Positions 33,297 to 41,222 of a stretch of DNA of 64,000 bases are shown here, piece after piece. The position numbers and the translations under genes are program-made. This DNA comes from Pseudomonas sp. TH43 (GTDB taxonomy: Bacteria; Pseudomonadota; Gammaproteobacteria; Pseudomonadales; Pseudomonadaceae), in the NCBI RefSeq assembly GCF_016650635.1, contig NZ_JAEKFI010000001.1:682001-746000 (forward strand), given 5' to 3'. The stretch's first letter is position 1, and each line of letters starts with the position of its first letter. The notes beneath the pieces were generated by a model. It worked only from the letters and a program-made list of their open reading frames with translations. It was not told the origin of the DNA and searched no databases.

Positions 33297-33455
33297 ATGA
33301 ACAACCCATTTCCGGCCGAAACGCCCGATCCGAACATCGACAACCCGACGATTCCCGAGACCGAACCGCAACCAGTCCCTGAGCAGGAACCGCCAGGCAC
33401 GACCCCACCGCCGAAAGAAGAGCCGCCGACGACCATGCCGCCCGTGATCGTCTGA
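33297..33455 (+). CDS. Small Pro/Glu-rich protein, unknown
   Basis: A 52-residue open frame of strongly biased composition, beginning MNNPFPAETPDPNIDNPTIP and ending TTMPPVIV. Pro, Glu, Thr and Asn dominate and there is no signal peptide or hydrophobic helix, so it should be disordered. A strong GGAGG lies seven bases before the ATG, which supports translation. It is divergent from glgE, so the two may share a control region (33080-33296). No function is recognised. The antisense Gly/Val-rich frame has no such ribosome binding site. Confidence 0.6.
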   Translation: MNNPFPAETPDPNIDNPTIPETEPQPVPEQEPPGTTPPPKEEPPTTMPPVIV

Positions 33456-33497
33456 ACAACCCCGTAACGACCATGCCGCCGGTGGTTGTTCCCCCCG

Positions 33498-33579
33498 GTA
33501 GGAGCTGCCGAAGGCTGCGATCTTTTGATTTTGTTTTTAAGATCAACATCAACAGATCGCAGCCTTCGGCAGCTCCTAC
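33498..33579. repeat. REP pair (GTAGGAGCTGCCGAAGG type)
   Basis: Perfect outer arms GTAGGAGCTGCCGAAGGCTG and complement, with a T-rich then A-rich centre. It lies between the convergent small Pro-rich gene and mgtC-like gene, where it could terminate both. Confidence 0.85.
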
Positions 33580-33590
33580 ACGTTGTCCGG

Positions 33591-34103
33591 TTACAGATGC
33601 GGTTTTTTCTGTTCGTCCTTCTCGAACAGCCTGACGATGCGCGGCATCACGCTGAAGATCGCCAGTGCCAGAAAGGTACTGAACAGCGCGGTCGCCTCCT
33701 TGCCCAAACCCGCCGCGACGCCGATGGCGGCCGTCATCCACAGACCGGCAGCCGTGGTCAGGCCTTTGACGTGGCCTTCATCGCCCTCGCGGTTCTTCAG
33801 AATGGTGCCGGCACCAAGAAAGCCGATCCCCGCAATCACACCCTGCAACACTCGGCTCATCGCGTCGGACTCCGCACCCGAAGTTTGCGGCACCAGCACA
33901 AACAGCGCCGCGCCCAGCGCCACCAGCATGTGCGTGCGCACCCCGGCAGCCTTGCCCTTGTGTTCGCGCTCGAACCCGAGAATCCCGCCGAGTACCGCCG
34001 CCATCAGCAGGCGCACGGTGATCCGCGTCAGTTGCGACGCATCGCCAATGTCGGCGAATTCCTTTTGCAGCGTTTCCCACACTTCATGCCACCACGCGTT
34101 CAT
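33591..34103 (-). CDS. MgtC/SapB family inner-membrane protein
   Basis: A 170-residue membrane protein with about four or five hydrophobic segments. It shows the MgtC family motifs: RLLMAAVLGGILGFEREHKGKAAGVRTHMLVALGAALF, GVIAGIGFLGAGTIL and VKGLTTAAGLWMTAAIG. It has only the membrane domain, not the C-terminal ACT-like domain of Salmonella MgtC, so it is the short SapB-like class. Members affect Mg limitation response or ATP synthase, but the role of this type is not settled. AAGGACAACCCG precedes the ATG. Confidence 0.85.
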   Translation of the reverse strand: MNAWWHEVWETLQKEFADIGDASQLTRITVRLLMAAVLGGILGFEREHKGKAAGVRTHMLVALGAALFVLVPQTSGAESDAMSRVLQGVIAGIGFLGAGTILKNREGDEGHVKGLTTAAGLWMTAAIGVAAGLGKEATALFSTFLALAIFSVMPRIVRLFEKDEQKKPHL

Positions 34104-34229
34104 CGGGTTGTCCTTGTTATTGGCTCGATAAACGATGGACAGCGCCGACCATTAATCAGTTGCGCAGAACCATCGGCAAACGCTGCCCCCTAACCCTTTA
34201 GACACCCCCTGTAAAAAAGGACTGCCACC

Positions 34230-34478
34230 ATGTCTCTGCGAGTTGATAAATCCAATCCCGAGCAAGAAGTCTGTTTTTTCACCGTCGAAAATGGCGAAGA
34301 AATACGTATCTGCGACACCCTCGAAGTCAAAACCGATAGCGACAAAGCCATGTCCTTCGTGGAAATCGAAGCGCGGCGCGTCTACATCACCGAAGCAGAA
34401 GCCGACGCCTTGACCGTTGCCGGCGCGAAGGACGGCCGCAAGCATTTGAAGGCCGACGAGAGTGATTCGGTTATTTGA
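34230..34478 (+). CDS. Small DUF3203-like protein
   Basis: An 82-residue acidic soluble protein: MSLRVDKSNPEQEVCFFTVE, then ICDTLEVKTDSDKAMSFVEI and YITEAEADALTVAGAKDGRK. The pattern resembles DUF3203, a short family known mainly from Pseudomonas, though I cannot confirm this without a profile search. AAAAGGA lies before the ATG. A ten-base-pair hairpin follows the stop. It is divergent from the mgtC-like gene. Function unknown. Confidence 0.65.
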   Translation: MSLRVDKSNPEQEVCFFTVENGEEIRICDTLEVKTDSDKAMSFVEIEARRVYITEAEADALTVAGAKDGRKHLKADESDSVI

Positions 34479-34500
34479 CTGACCTCGGTCAATGCCCGCC

Positions 34501-34525
34501 GCAAACGCCTGCGATAGGCGTTTGC
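34501..34525 (+). terminator. Strong stem-loop, probable terminator
   Basis: GCAAACGCCT-GCGAT-AGGCGTTTGC is a perfect ten-base-pair stem with a five-base loop, 22 bases after the stop of the small upstream gene. There is no T tract after it, so classical intrinsic termination is not certain; it may instead protect the 3' end. Confidence 0.5.
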
Positions 34526-34673
34526 GCCCCGCCACCCGGGCTGCTTCAAGTTGTCGCAGGGCTTGCGCAAAAACGCATCTGATACGCTTTTTATTGAAAT
34601 AGCTGAGTCTGTTATGCAAACAGATCGGCGCTCATAGTTCATCGGCCTGATGGAGGCTGATGAGCGAATAACC

Positions 34674-36116
34674 ATGAGCGAACAAATCCCCGTCCGAACC
34701 GTAGAAGCATCGCCAACGATAGCGCCTCATATAAAGAAGGTGCCCGCACGCCCAATGAAGCCGACGGCCAAATCCAGCGACAGCCAGATCCACACCCGCA
34801 GTTTCACCGGCCTGTTCCGCACCTTGCGCATGAGTGGCGCGGGTTTTCTGTTTCTGCTGTTTTTCGGCACCGTGTGGCTGAACTGGGGCGGACGTCAGGC
34901 GGTGCTCTGGGACCTTTCCGAAAGCAAGTTCCACATCTTTGGCGCGACCTTCTGGCCACAGGATTTCATCCTGCTCTCGGCGCTGCTGATCATTGCCGCG
35001 TTCGGTCTGTTCGCCATCACCGTATTCGCCGGACGGGTCTGGTGCGGTTACACCTGCCCGCAGAGCTCGTGGACATGGATCTTCATGTGGTGCGAGAAAA
35101 TCACCGAAGGCGAGCGCAATCAGCGCATCAAACTGCAAGCCGCACCGTGGGGATTGAACAAGCTAGCCCGCCGCGCCGCCAAGCACACACTGTGGCTGGC
35201 GATCAGCGTGATGACCGGCCTGACCTTTGTCGGCTACTTCACCCCGATCCGACCGTTGGCCGAGGAACTGCTGACCCTGCAAATCGGCGGCGTCAGTTTG
35301 TTCTGGGTGTTGTTTTTCACCGCCGCCACTTACATCAACGCCGGCTGGCTGCGCGAAGCGGTGTGCATGCACATGTGCCCGTATGCGCGATTCCAGAGCG
35401 TGATGTTCGACAAGGACACCCTGGCGATTGCCTACGACGTGGCGCGCGGCGAAAACCGTGGCCCGCGTAAACGCGACGTGAAACCGGTCGAGACCGGGCT
35501 CGGCGACTGCATCGATTGCCAGTTGTGCGTGCAGGTCTGCCCGACCGGCATCGACATCCGCGACGGCTTGCAGATGGAATGCATCGGTTGCGCCGCCTGC
35601 ATCGACGCCTGCGATTCGATCATGGACAAAATGAACTACCCGCGCGGTTTGATTCGCTACAGTTCCGAGCGCGAACTGCAGGGTGGCAAGACGCATCTGC
35701 TACGCCCGCGATTGATCGGTTACACCGTGGTGTTGCTGGCGATGATCGGCGCATTGGCTTTGGCGCTGGTCGAGCGGCCAATGGTCTCGCTGGACGTGAC
35801 CAAGGATCGCGGGCTGTTCCGCGAGAACGGCCAGGGCCAGATCGAAAACATCTACAGCCTCAAAGTCATCAACAAGACCCAGCAGCGCCAGGACTACAAC
35901 CTGAGCCTGGTCGATGGTGAGGGCTTCCAGCTGCAAGGTAAAACCGAACTGAGCCTGGCGCCGGGTGAAATTGTTGATGTGCCGGTGTCGGTGGCGATGA
36001 CCACGGAACGCCCGAGCAGCAGCTCGCAAACCTTGAGTTTCAAGATTGCCGACAGCGACGAACCCGAGGTTTATAGCGTGGCAAAAAGCAGGTTTGTGGC
36101 ACCGATGAATCGCTGA
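34674..36116 (+). CDS. ccoG: Cytochrome c oxidase accessory protein CcoG (FixG)
   Basis: A 480-residue polytopic membrane ferredoxin for copper delivery during cbb3 oxidase assembly. Helices lie at about 55-75, 98-120, 172-192, 205-222 and 347-368. CGYTC (124-128) and CMHMC (231-235) are membrane-side cysteine pairs. Two 4Fe-4S motifs follow, CIDCQLCVQVCP (279-290) and CIGCAACIDAC (304-313, plus following), and a C-terminal Ig-like domain (about 380-480). No cbb3 subunit gene lies nearby, so this is a stand-alone copy. The ATG at 34674 was preferred because homologues begin at this point; a mini-ORF sits just upstream. Confidence 0.9.
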   Translation: MSEQIPVRTVEASPTIAPHIKKVPARPMKPTAKSSDSQIHTRSFTGLFRTLRMSGAGFLFLLFFGTVWLNWGGRQAVLWDLSESKFHIFGATFWPQDFILLSALLIIAAFGLFAITVFAGRVWCGYTCPQSSWTWIFMWCEKITEGERNQRIKLQAAPWGLNKLARRAAKHTLWLAISVMTGLTFVGYFTPIRPLAEELLTLQIGGVSLFWVLFFTAATYINAGWLREAVCMHMCPYARFQSVMFDKDTLAIAYDVARGENRGPRKRDVKPVETGLGDCIDCQLCVQVCPTGIDIRDGLQMECIGCAACIDACDSIMDKMNYPRGLIRYSSERELQGGKTHLLRPRLIGYTVVLLAMIGALALALVERPMVSLDVTKDRGLFRENGQGQIENIYSLKVINKTQQRQDYNLSLVDGEGFQLQGKTELSLAPGEIVDVPVSVAMTTERPSSSSQTLSFKIADSDEPEVYSVAKSRFVAPMNR

Positions 36117-36130
36117 ACCGCTAGAATCCT

Positions 36131-36310
36131 CCCCCTCACCCCAGCCATCTCCCCGAGGGAGAGGGGCCGACCGAGGTGTCTGGCGCTATACATCGAACTG
36201 ACAGACCGAGTCGATTATGGATTCAGCAAAGCAATTTCAGGTCGGTGCATTTCGCAGCATCCCTCAATCAGTCCCCTCTCCCTCCGGGAGAGGGCCAGGG
36301 TGAGGGGCCG
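36131..36310. repeat. Inverted repeat CCCCTCACCC...GGGTGAGGGG
   Basis: Left arm at 36131-36168 (CCCCTCACCCCAGCCATCTC...GGGAGAGGGGCC) and right arm at 36270-36310 (CCCCTCTCCCTCCGGGAGAG...GGGTGAGGGGCC). Each arm also folds on itself (CTCCC...GGGAG). This is a common dispersed repeat type in pseudomonads. It fills the gap between ccoG and the next gene. Confidence 0.75.
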
Positions 36311-36352
36311 TTCTTTGACACCCCGCACAACCAACACACACCAAGGGCCCCG

Positions 36353-37762
36353 ATGAAACGCTACGAAAAATTCGCCGATGACATCGCTGAACTGATCCGC
36401 TCCGGCGTCCTCGGCCCCGGCCAGCGCGTGCCTTCGGTGCGCTACGCCAGCCAGACCTACGGCGTCAGCCCGTCCACGGTGTTCCAGGCCTATTACCTGC
36501 TCGAACGCCGCGGCCTGATTCGCGCCCGACCGCGGTCCGGCTACTTCGTCAACACCCACGCACCGAGTCCGTTTTCAGAGCCGGTGATCAGCAGTCACGT
36601 CAACGACTCTACCGAAGTCGACGTCAGCGAACTGGTGTTCTCCGTACTGGATTCGATCAAGGACCCGAGCACCGTGCCGTTCGGCTCGGCATTCCCCAGC
36701 CCGACCCTGTTCCCGTTACAACGCCTGTCGCGTTCGCTGGCCAGCGCCGCGCGGGAGATGGATCCGCGCATGGTCGTCACCGACATGTCGCCGGGCAACC
36801 CGCAACTGCGCCGGCAAATTGCCCTGCGCTACATGGTCGGCGGGCTGATGCTGCCGATGGAAGAATTGCTGATCACCAACGGCGCACTGGAAGCGCTGAA
36901 CCTGTGCCTGCAAGCCGTCACCGAACCCGGCGACCTGGTGGCCATCGAAGCCCCGGCGTTCTACGCCAGCCTGCAAGTGCTGGAACGTCTCAAGCTCAAA
37001 GCGGTGGAAATCCCCGTACACCCGCGCGACGGCATCGATCTCGGCGTGCTCGCGCAGACACTGGAGCGTCACCCGATCAAGGCCTGCTGGTGCATGACCA
37101 GTTTCCAGAACCCGATGGGCGCGACCATGCCCGAGGCGAAGAAACAGGAGTTGGTCGAGCTGCTGCGCCGCCATCAGGTGCCGCTGATCGAGGACGATGT
37201 CTACGCCGAACTCTACTATGGCCAACAGGCACCGAAACCGGCCAAGGCGTTCGACACTGAAGGTCTGGTGATGCACTGCGGCTCGTTCGCCAAGAGTCTG
37301 GCTCCCGGTTACCGCATCGGCTGGGTTGCCGCCGGGCGCTACGCGCAGAAGATCGAACGGCTGAAGCTGATGACGTCGTTGTGTGCGTCGATGCCCGCAC
37401 AAGCGGCGATTGCCGACTACCTGCAACACGGTGGGTACGACCGGCATTTGCGCAAACTACGCTACGCGCTGGAGGAACAGCAGAGCGCGATGCTGGCTGC
37501 CATCGCTCGTTACTTCCCGGCGCAAACGCGCGTCAGTCAGCCGGCGGGCGGCTATTTTCTTTGGCTGGAACTGCCACCGCAGATGGATTCGTTGAAGTTG
37601 TTTCAGATGGCGCTGGCACAAGGCATCAGCATCGCACCGGGGCCGATCTTCTCGCCGACGCAGCGCTTCAGGAATTGTATTCGCCTCAACTATGGCAGCC
37701 CGTGGACCGAGGATTCGGAGAAGGCCATGGAAACGTTGGGGCGGATTGTGCGGTCGTTCTGA
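36353..37762 (+). CDS. MocR-type regulator (GntR HTH + PLP aminotransferase fold)
   Basis: A 469-residue protein. Residues 1-70 are a GntR winged helix-turn-helix (FADDIAELIRSGVLGPGQRV, YGVSPSTVFQAYYLLERRGL, ARPRSGYFV). The rest is a fold-type I aminotransferase domain with MTSFQNPMGATM, EDDVYAELYYG and the PLP-binding Lys in GSFAKSLAPGYRIGW. Such proteins are PLP-sensing transcription factors; targets unknown. The ATG at 36353 starts the HTH; the frame open from 36176 runs through the dispersed repeat and is not coding. It follows ccoG on the same strand, but the repeat lies between. Confidence 0.9.
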   Translation: MKRYEKFADDIAELIRSGVLGPGQRVPSVRYASQTYGVSPSTVFQAYYLLERRGLIRARPRSGYFVNTHAPSPFSEPVISSHVNDSTEVDVSELVFSVLDSIKDPSTVPFGSAFPSPTLFPLQRLSRSLASAAREMDPRMVVTDMSPGNPQLRRQIALRYMVGGLMLPMEELLITNGALEALNLCLQAVTEPGDLVAIEAPAFYASLQVLERLKLKAVEIPVHPRDGIDLGVLAQTLERHPIKACWCMTSFQNPMGATMPEAKKQELVELLRRHQVPLIEDDVYAELYYGQQAPKPAKAFDTEGLVMHCGSFAKSLAPGYRIGWVAAGRYAQKIERLKLMTSLCASMPAQAAIADYLQHGGYDRHLRKLRYALEEQQSAMLAAIARYFPAQTRVSQPAGGYFLWLELPPQMDSLKLFQMALAQGISIAPGPIFSPTQRFRNCIRLNYGSPWTEDSEKAMETLGRIVRSF

Positions 37763-37789
37763 TAGTTCTGAGCTGTATGGGCTATTGCC

Positions 37790-37864
37790 TTCGCGAGCAG
37801 GCTCGCTCCCACATTGGTTTTGTGTCGTGCACATATCCAGGGTGGAAGCGAGCCTGCTCGCGAA
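37790..37864. repeat. REP pair (TTCGCGAGCAGGCTCGCTC type)
   Basis: Arms TTCGCGAGCAGGCTCGCTCC and GGAAGCGAGCCTGCTCGCGAA flank a short centre. It lies between two convergent genes (regulator and SDR) and may terminate both. Confidence 0.85.
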
Positions 37865-37896
37865 GGGGCCCGATCGGATAGCGGAATTCTCTGGAC

Positions 37897-38643
37897 TTAG
37901 CGCCCGCCACCCAGATCGACAAACGTCCCGGTGGCATAAGAAGCCTTGTCCGACAGCAACCAGACAATCGCCTCCGCCACCTCGTCCGGCCGCCCCCCAC
38001 GGGCCATCGGAATCGCCGACTCGAGCTTGCTGACCCGATCCGGATCGCCGCTCAGCGCATGGAAATCGGTATAGATGAATCCCGGACGTACCGCATTGAC
38101 CCGAATCCCCTCGCCCGCCACTTCCTTGGACAAACCGATGGTGAAGCTGTCGAGCGCACCTTTGGATGCCGCGTAATCAACGTACTCATTCGGCGACCCC
38201 AAGCGCGAAGCCACCGATGACACGTTGACGATACTGCCGCCCTGCCCGCCGTGTTTGGGCGACATGCGCAGGATCGCGTGCTTGGCGCAGAGGATCGGCG
38301 CCAGGACATTGGTTTTCATGATCTTGAGGATGCGGAATTCAGACATCTCGTCGACCCGCGACTTGTGGCCGACGGTGCCGGCGTTGTTCACCAGCGCGGT
38401 GACCCGGCCCAGCTCGGTGTCGACCCGATGGAACATCGCGACCACTTCGTCTTCGATGCTGACGTCAGCACGCACGGTGATGGCTTGTGCGCCCAGCGCG
38501 CGGACTTGCTCCAGCACGCTTTGTGCGGCCTGTTCGTCAGACTGGTAATTGATGCAGATCCGATAGCCCTGCTCGGCAGCCAATAACGCCGTAGCGGCGC
38601 CAATTCCGCGCCCGCCACCGGTGATCACAATGACTTTATCCAT
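37897..38643 (-). CDS. SDR family oxidoreductase
   Basis: A 248-residue classical short-chain dehydrogenase/reductase, FabG-like in layout. The cofactor motif TGGGRGIG lies at about 8-15, NNAG near 86, catalytic Ser in VNVSSVASRLG, and Tyr/Lys in YVDYAASKGAL. The C-terminus ATGTFVDLGGGR is typical. NAD(P)-dependent oxidation or reduction of a carbonyl is expected; substrate not deducible. The ATG at 38643 has AAAGG upstream. The gene stands alone, convergent with the MocR-type regulator. Confidence 0.88.
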   Translation of the reverse strand: MDKVIVITGGGRGIGAATALLAAEQGYRICINYQSDEQAAQSVLEQVRALGAQAITVRADVSIEDEVVAMFHRVDTELGRVTALVNNAGTVGHKSRVDEMSEFRILKIMKTNVLAPILCAKHAILRMSPKHGGQGGSIVNVSSVASRLGSPNEYVDYAASKGALDSFTIGLSKEVAGEGIRVNAVRPGFIYTDFHALSGDPDRVSKLESAIPMARGGRPDEVAEAIVWLLSDKASYATGTFVDLGGGR

Positions 38644-38910
38644 GCTGGCCTTTCCCCCCAATGCACACGTAACAGTCGGGAGGGAGAATAACCGCCATTG
38701 ACGGCTTTTGCATGGGTTGTATCAAAGGCTGAACCTGCGACAAAACCATTTTGAGATTTGCAGCAGCTCTTGTCGCGGGGGAGCCTGCTTCGCTTGGGTG
38801 CGTAGCACTCACCAGGATGTGGCGGCTGCTGCGCAACCCAGCGGGACGGTGCGACGATTCGACAAGCTCGCTCGCCACAGGATTTGTCCCAGCCTCGGCT
38901 CCGCGTGAAG

Positions 38911-40992
38911 TCAGACTGTCGCCAGTTTCTCTCCCCGCGCGATGTCCTGCATGAACTGCTCGGCCGGCATCGGATGCCCGAGCAGGTAACCCTGCAACGA
39001 ATCACAGCCCAACTTCGTCAGAAAGTCCTGCTGCACACCTGTCTCGACACCTTCGGCCACAATCCGCAATCCCAACGCCTGACCCAACGCCACAATCGCC
39101 GAAACAATCGCTGCGTCATCACTGTCATGCTCCAGATCACGCACAAACCCTCGATCGATCTTCAGCTCGTTGGCCGGCAGACGCTTGAGATACATCAGGC
39201 TCGAATAGCCTGTACCGAAGTCATCGATCGATAGATCGACGCCCATGTCAGACAACTCCTGCAACACCGTCATGCTCGCATCGGCATCGCTCATCGCCGT
39301 GGTTTCGGTGATCTCAAGCGTCAGACTGTTGGCCGGCAAATGGTGAACGGCCAACGCCTTGGCCACGCTTTGCACCAGCCCGGTATGGCAAAACTGCAAC
39401 GCCGACAGATTCACCGCGATACGCCAATCGGTGTAGCCGAGCACATACCACTCGCGCATCTGCCGGCAGGCCTCGTTAAGCACCCACTCACCAATCGGGA
39501 TGATCAGACCGCTCTTCTCCGCAAGATCGATGAACTTGTCCGGCATCAGCATGCCATGCACCGGATGCTGCCAGCGCAGCAGCGCTTCGGCACCGATCGC
39601 ACGGCCATTGGCGGCGTCGAATTTGGGTTGGTAATGCAAACTGAACTGGCTGTGTTCCAGCGCCGCACGCAGATCCTGCAATAACTGCAACTGCTTGCGC
39701 GCGTTGCTGTTCATCGACGCATCGAAGAAGCTGTAACCGTTCTTGCCACCGCCTTTGGCGTGGTACATCGCCGCGTCGGCGTTCATCAGCAGTTCCTGAG
39801 CGGTCAGGCCATTGCCTGGATACAGGGCGATGCCGACGCTGGCGGAAATCTGCAAGTCATGCTCAGCCACGCGGAACGACCGGGCGATAAGACCGACCTG
39901 GCGTGCGGCCAGGCTCAACGCGTCATTGGGTTCGGCCAAGCGAACGAGCAAAGCGAATTCGTCGCCGCCGATCCGTGCCAGCGTGTCGAGACTGCGCAAG
40001 TCATCCCGCAGACGCAATCCCACCTCGCGCAACAACTGGTCTCCCATGTGGTGACCGAATGCATCATTGACGGGTTTGAAGCCGTCCAGATCGATGAACA
40101 TCAAGGCGAAACAGCCGCCCTGTTCGTGGACCTTTTTCATCGCCTGATTGATCCGGTCGTCGAGCAGCATGCGGTTCGGCAGGCCGGTCAGCGTGTCGTG
40201 CAGGGCCAACTGCGTCAGTTCGCGGTTGGCCACGGTCAGCGAGTGCGCCAGATCGGCGGTGCGTGCTTCGAGACGGGCGTCAAGAATCGAGGTGAGCAAG
40301 GCAATGGAAAGCACCGCCAACGTGGTGATCAACACCAGACTGTCGAGGCCGTTGCCCTTCAAGCCATTGAGCGTCGCGCCGCAGAAGCTGCCATCAGGAA
40401 ACTGTGCAGCGGCCATGCCGGTGTAATGCATGCCGACAATGGCGATACCCATGATCACCGCAGCGCCGCCACGGATCAGGCGCACATAGGGCGAATGCTG
40501 GCGCAGGCGAAACGCGATCCACAGTGCGGCGGCTGAAGCACCGACAGCAATCAGCAGTGAAGCGCCGAACAGCGTTGGGTCGTAGTCGATCCCCGGCGTC
40601 ATGCGCATCGCCGCCATGCCGGTGTAATGCATGGCGCTGATACCGGCGCCCATGATCAATGCGCCAAACGCCAATTGCAAAATCGGCAGTTTCGGTTGGC
40701 TGACCAGCCACAAGGCAAAACCGCAGGACAACACGGCAATCAGCAGCGACAGCGCGGTAATGACGATGTCATAGCCCAGATCGATCGGCAGTTTGAAAGC
40801 TAGCATGCCGATGAAGTGCATCGACCAGACGCCGACCCCCATGGCCAACGCACCGCCTGCCGTCCAGAAATGCACGGCACGTCCCTTGGCGGTGGCAATG
40901 CGCCCGGTCAGATCGAGCGCGGTGTAGGAGGCGAGGATCGCCACACACAGCGAAATGAACACCAGGGTGAAGGAATAACTACCGATAAGCAT
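38911..40992 (-). CDS. MHYT-GGDEF-EAL c-di-GMP protein, MucR/NbdA-like
   Basis: A 693-residue membrane protein. The N-terminal MHYT sensor (about 1-235) has seven hydrophobic segments with MHFIGM (about 59), MHYTGM (about 121) and MHYTGM (about 188), proposed to bind copper and sense a gas. The GGDEF domain has GGDEF at 342-346 and an inhibitory RxxD (RSLD, 333-336) five residues upstream. The EAL domain has intact EALLRW (469-474) and DDFGTGYSS. Thus both diguanylate cyclase and phosphodiesterase appear intact. The architecture and size match P. aeruginosa MucR, which supports alginate production. The start at 40992 opens the first membrane segment. Confidence 0.9.
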   Translation of the reverse strand: MLIGSYSFTLVFISLCVAILASYTALDLTGRIATAKGRAVHFWTAGGALAMGVGVWSMHFIGMLAFKLPIDLGYDIVITALSLLIAVLSCGFALWLVSQPKLPILQLAFGALIMGAGISAMHYTGMAAMRMTPGIDYDPTLFGASLLIAVGASAAALWIAFRLRQHSPYVRLIRGGAAVIMGIAIVGMHYTGMAAAQFPDGSFCGATLNGLKGNGLDSLVLITTLAVLSIALLTSILDARLEARTADLAHSLTVANRELTQLALHDTLTGLPNRMLLDDRINQAMKKVHEQGGCFALMFIDLDGFKPVNDAFGHHMGDQLLREVGLRLRDDLRSLDTLARIGGDEFALLVRLAEPNDALSLAARQVGLIARSFRVAEHDLQISASVGIALYPGNGLTAQELLMNADAAMYHAKGGGKNGYSFFDASMNSNARKQLQLLQDLRAALEHSQFSLHYQPKFDAANGRAIGAEALLRWQHPVHGMLMPDKFIDLAEKSGLIIPIGEWVLNEACRQMREWYVLGYTDWRIAVNLSALQFCHTGLVQSVAKALAVHHLPANSLTLEITETTAMSDADASMTVLQELSDMGVDLSIDDFGTGYSSLMYLKRLPANELKIDRGFVRDLEHDSDDAAIVSAIVALGQALGLRIVAEGVETGVQQDFLTKLGCDSLQGYLLGHPMPAEQFMQDIARGEKLATV

Positions 40993-41222
40993 GGAGACTC
41001 TCGTGGACACCCAATCCGTACTGCGTCCTTTCTCGGCCGGGCAAATGCGCCGATTGTACTGATTGCACAAAAGAACGCACTGACAAAGTGAGCAAATTGC
41101 CATCAAGCCGATGAAGCGCTTGTTCGATCGTCCTACAAGGCTCTGGCCCGCGTGTCATAGCAATTATTGAACACTTGTGGCGAGGGGATTTAGCGAAACG
41201 TCGCACCACAGGTTTCCGGCAC

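Noticed and set aside
36176..36352. N-terminal extension of the MocR-type regulator
   Set aside because: It would translate a dispersed inverted repeat; the GntR domain begins at 36353.
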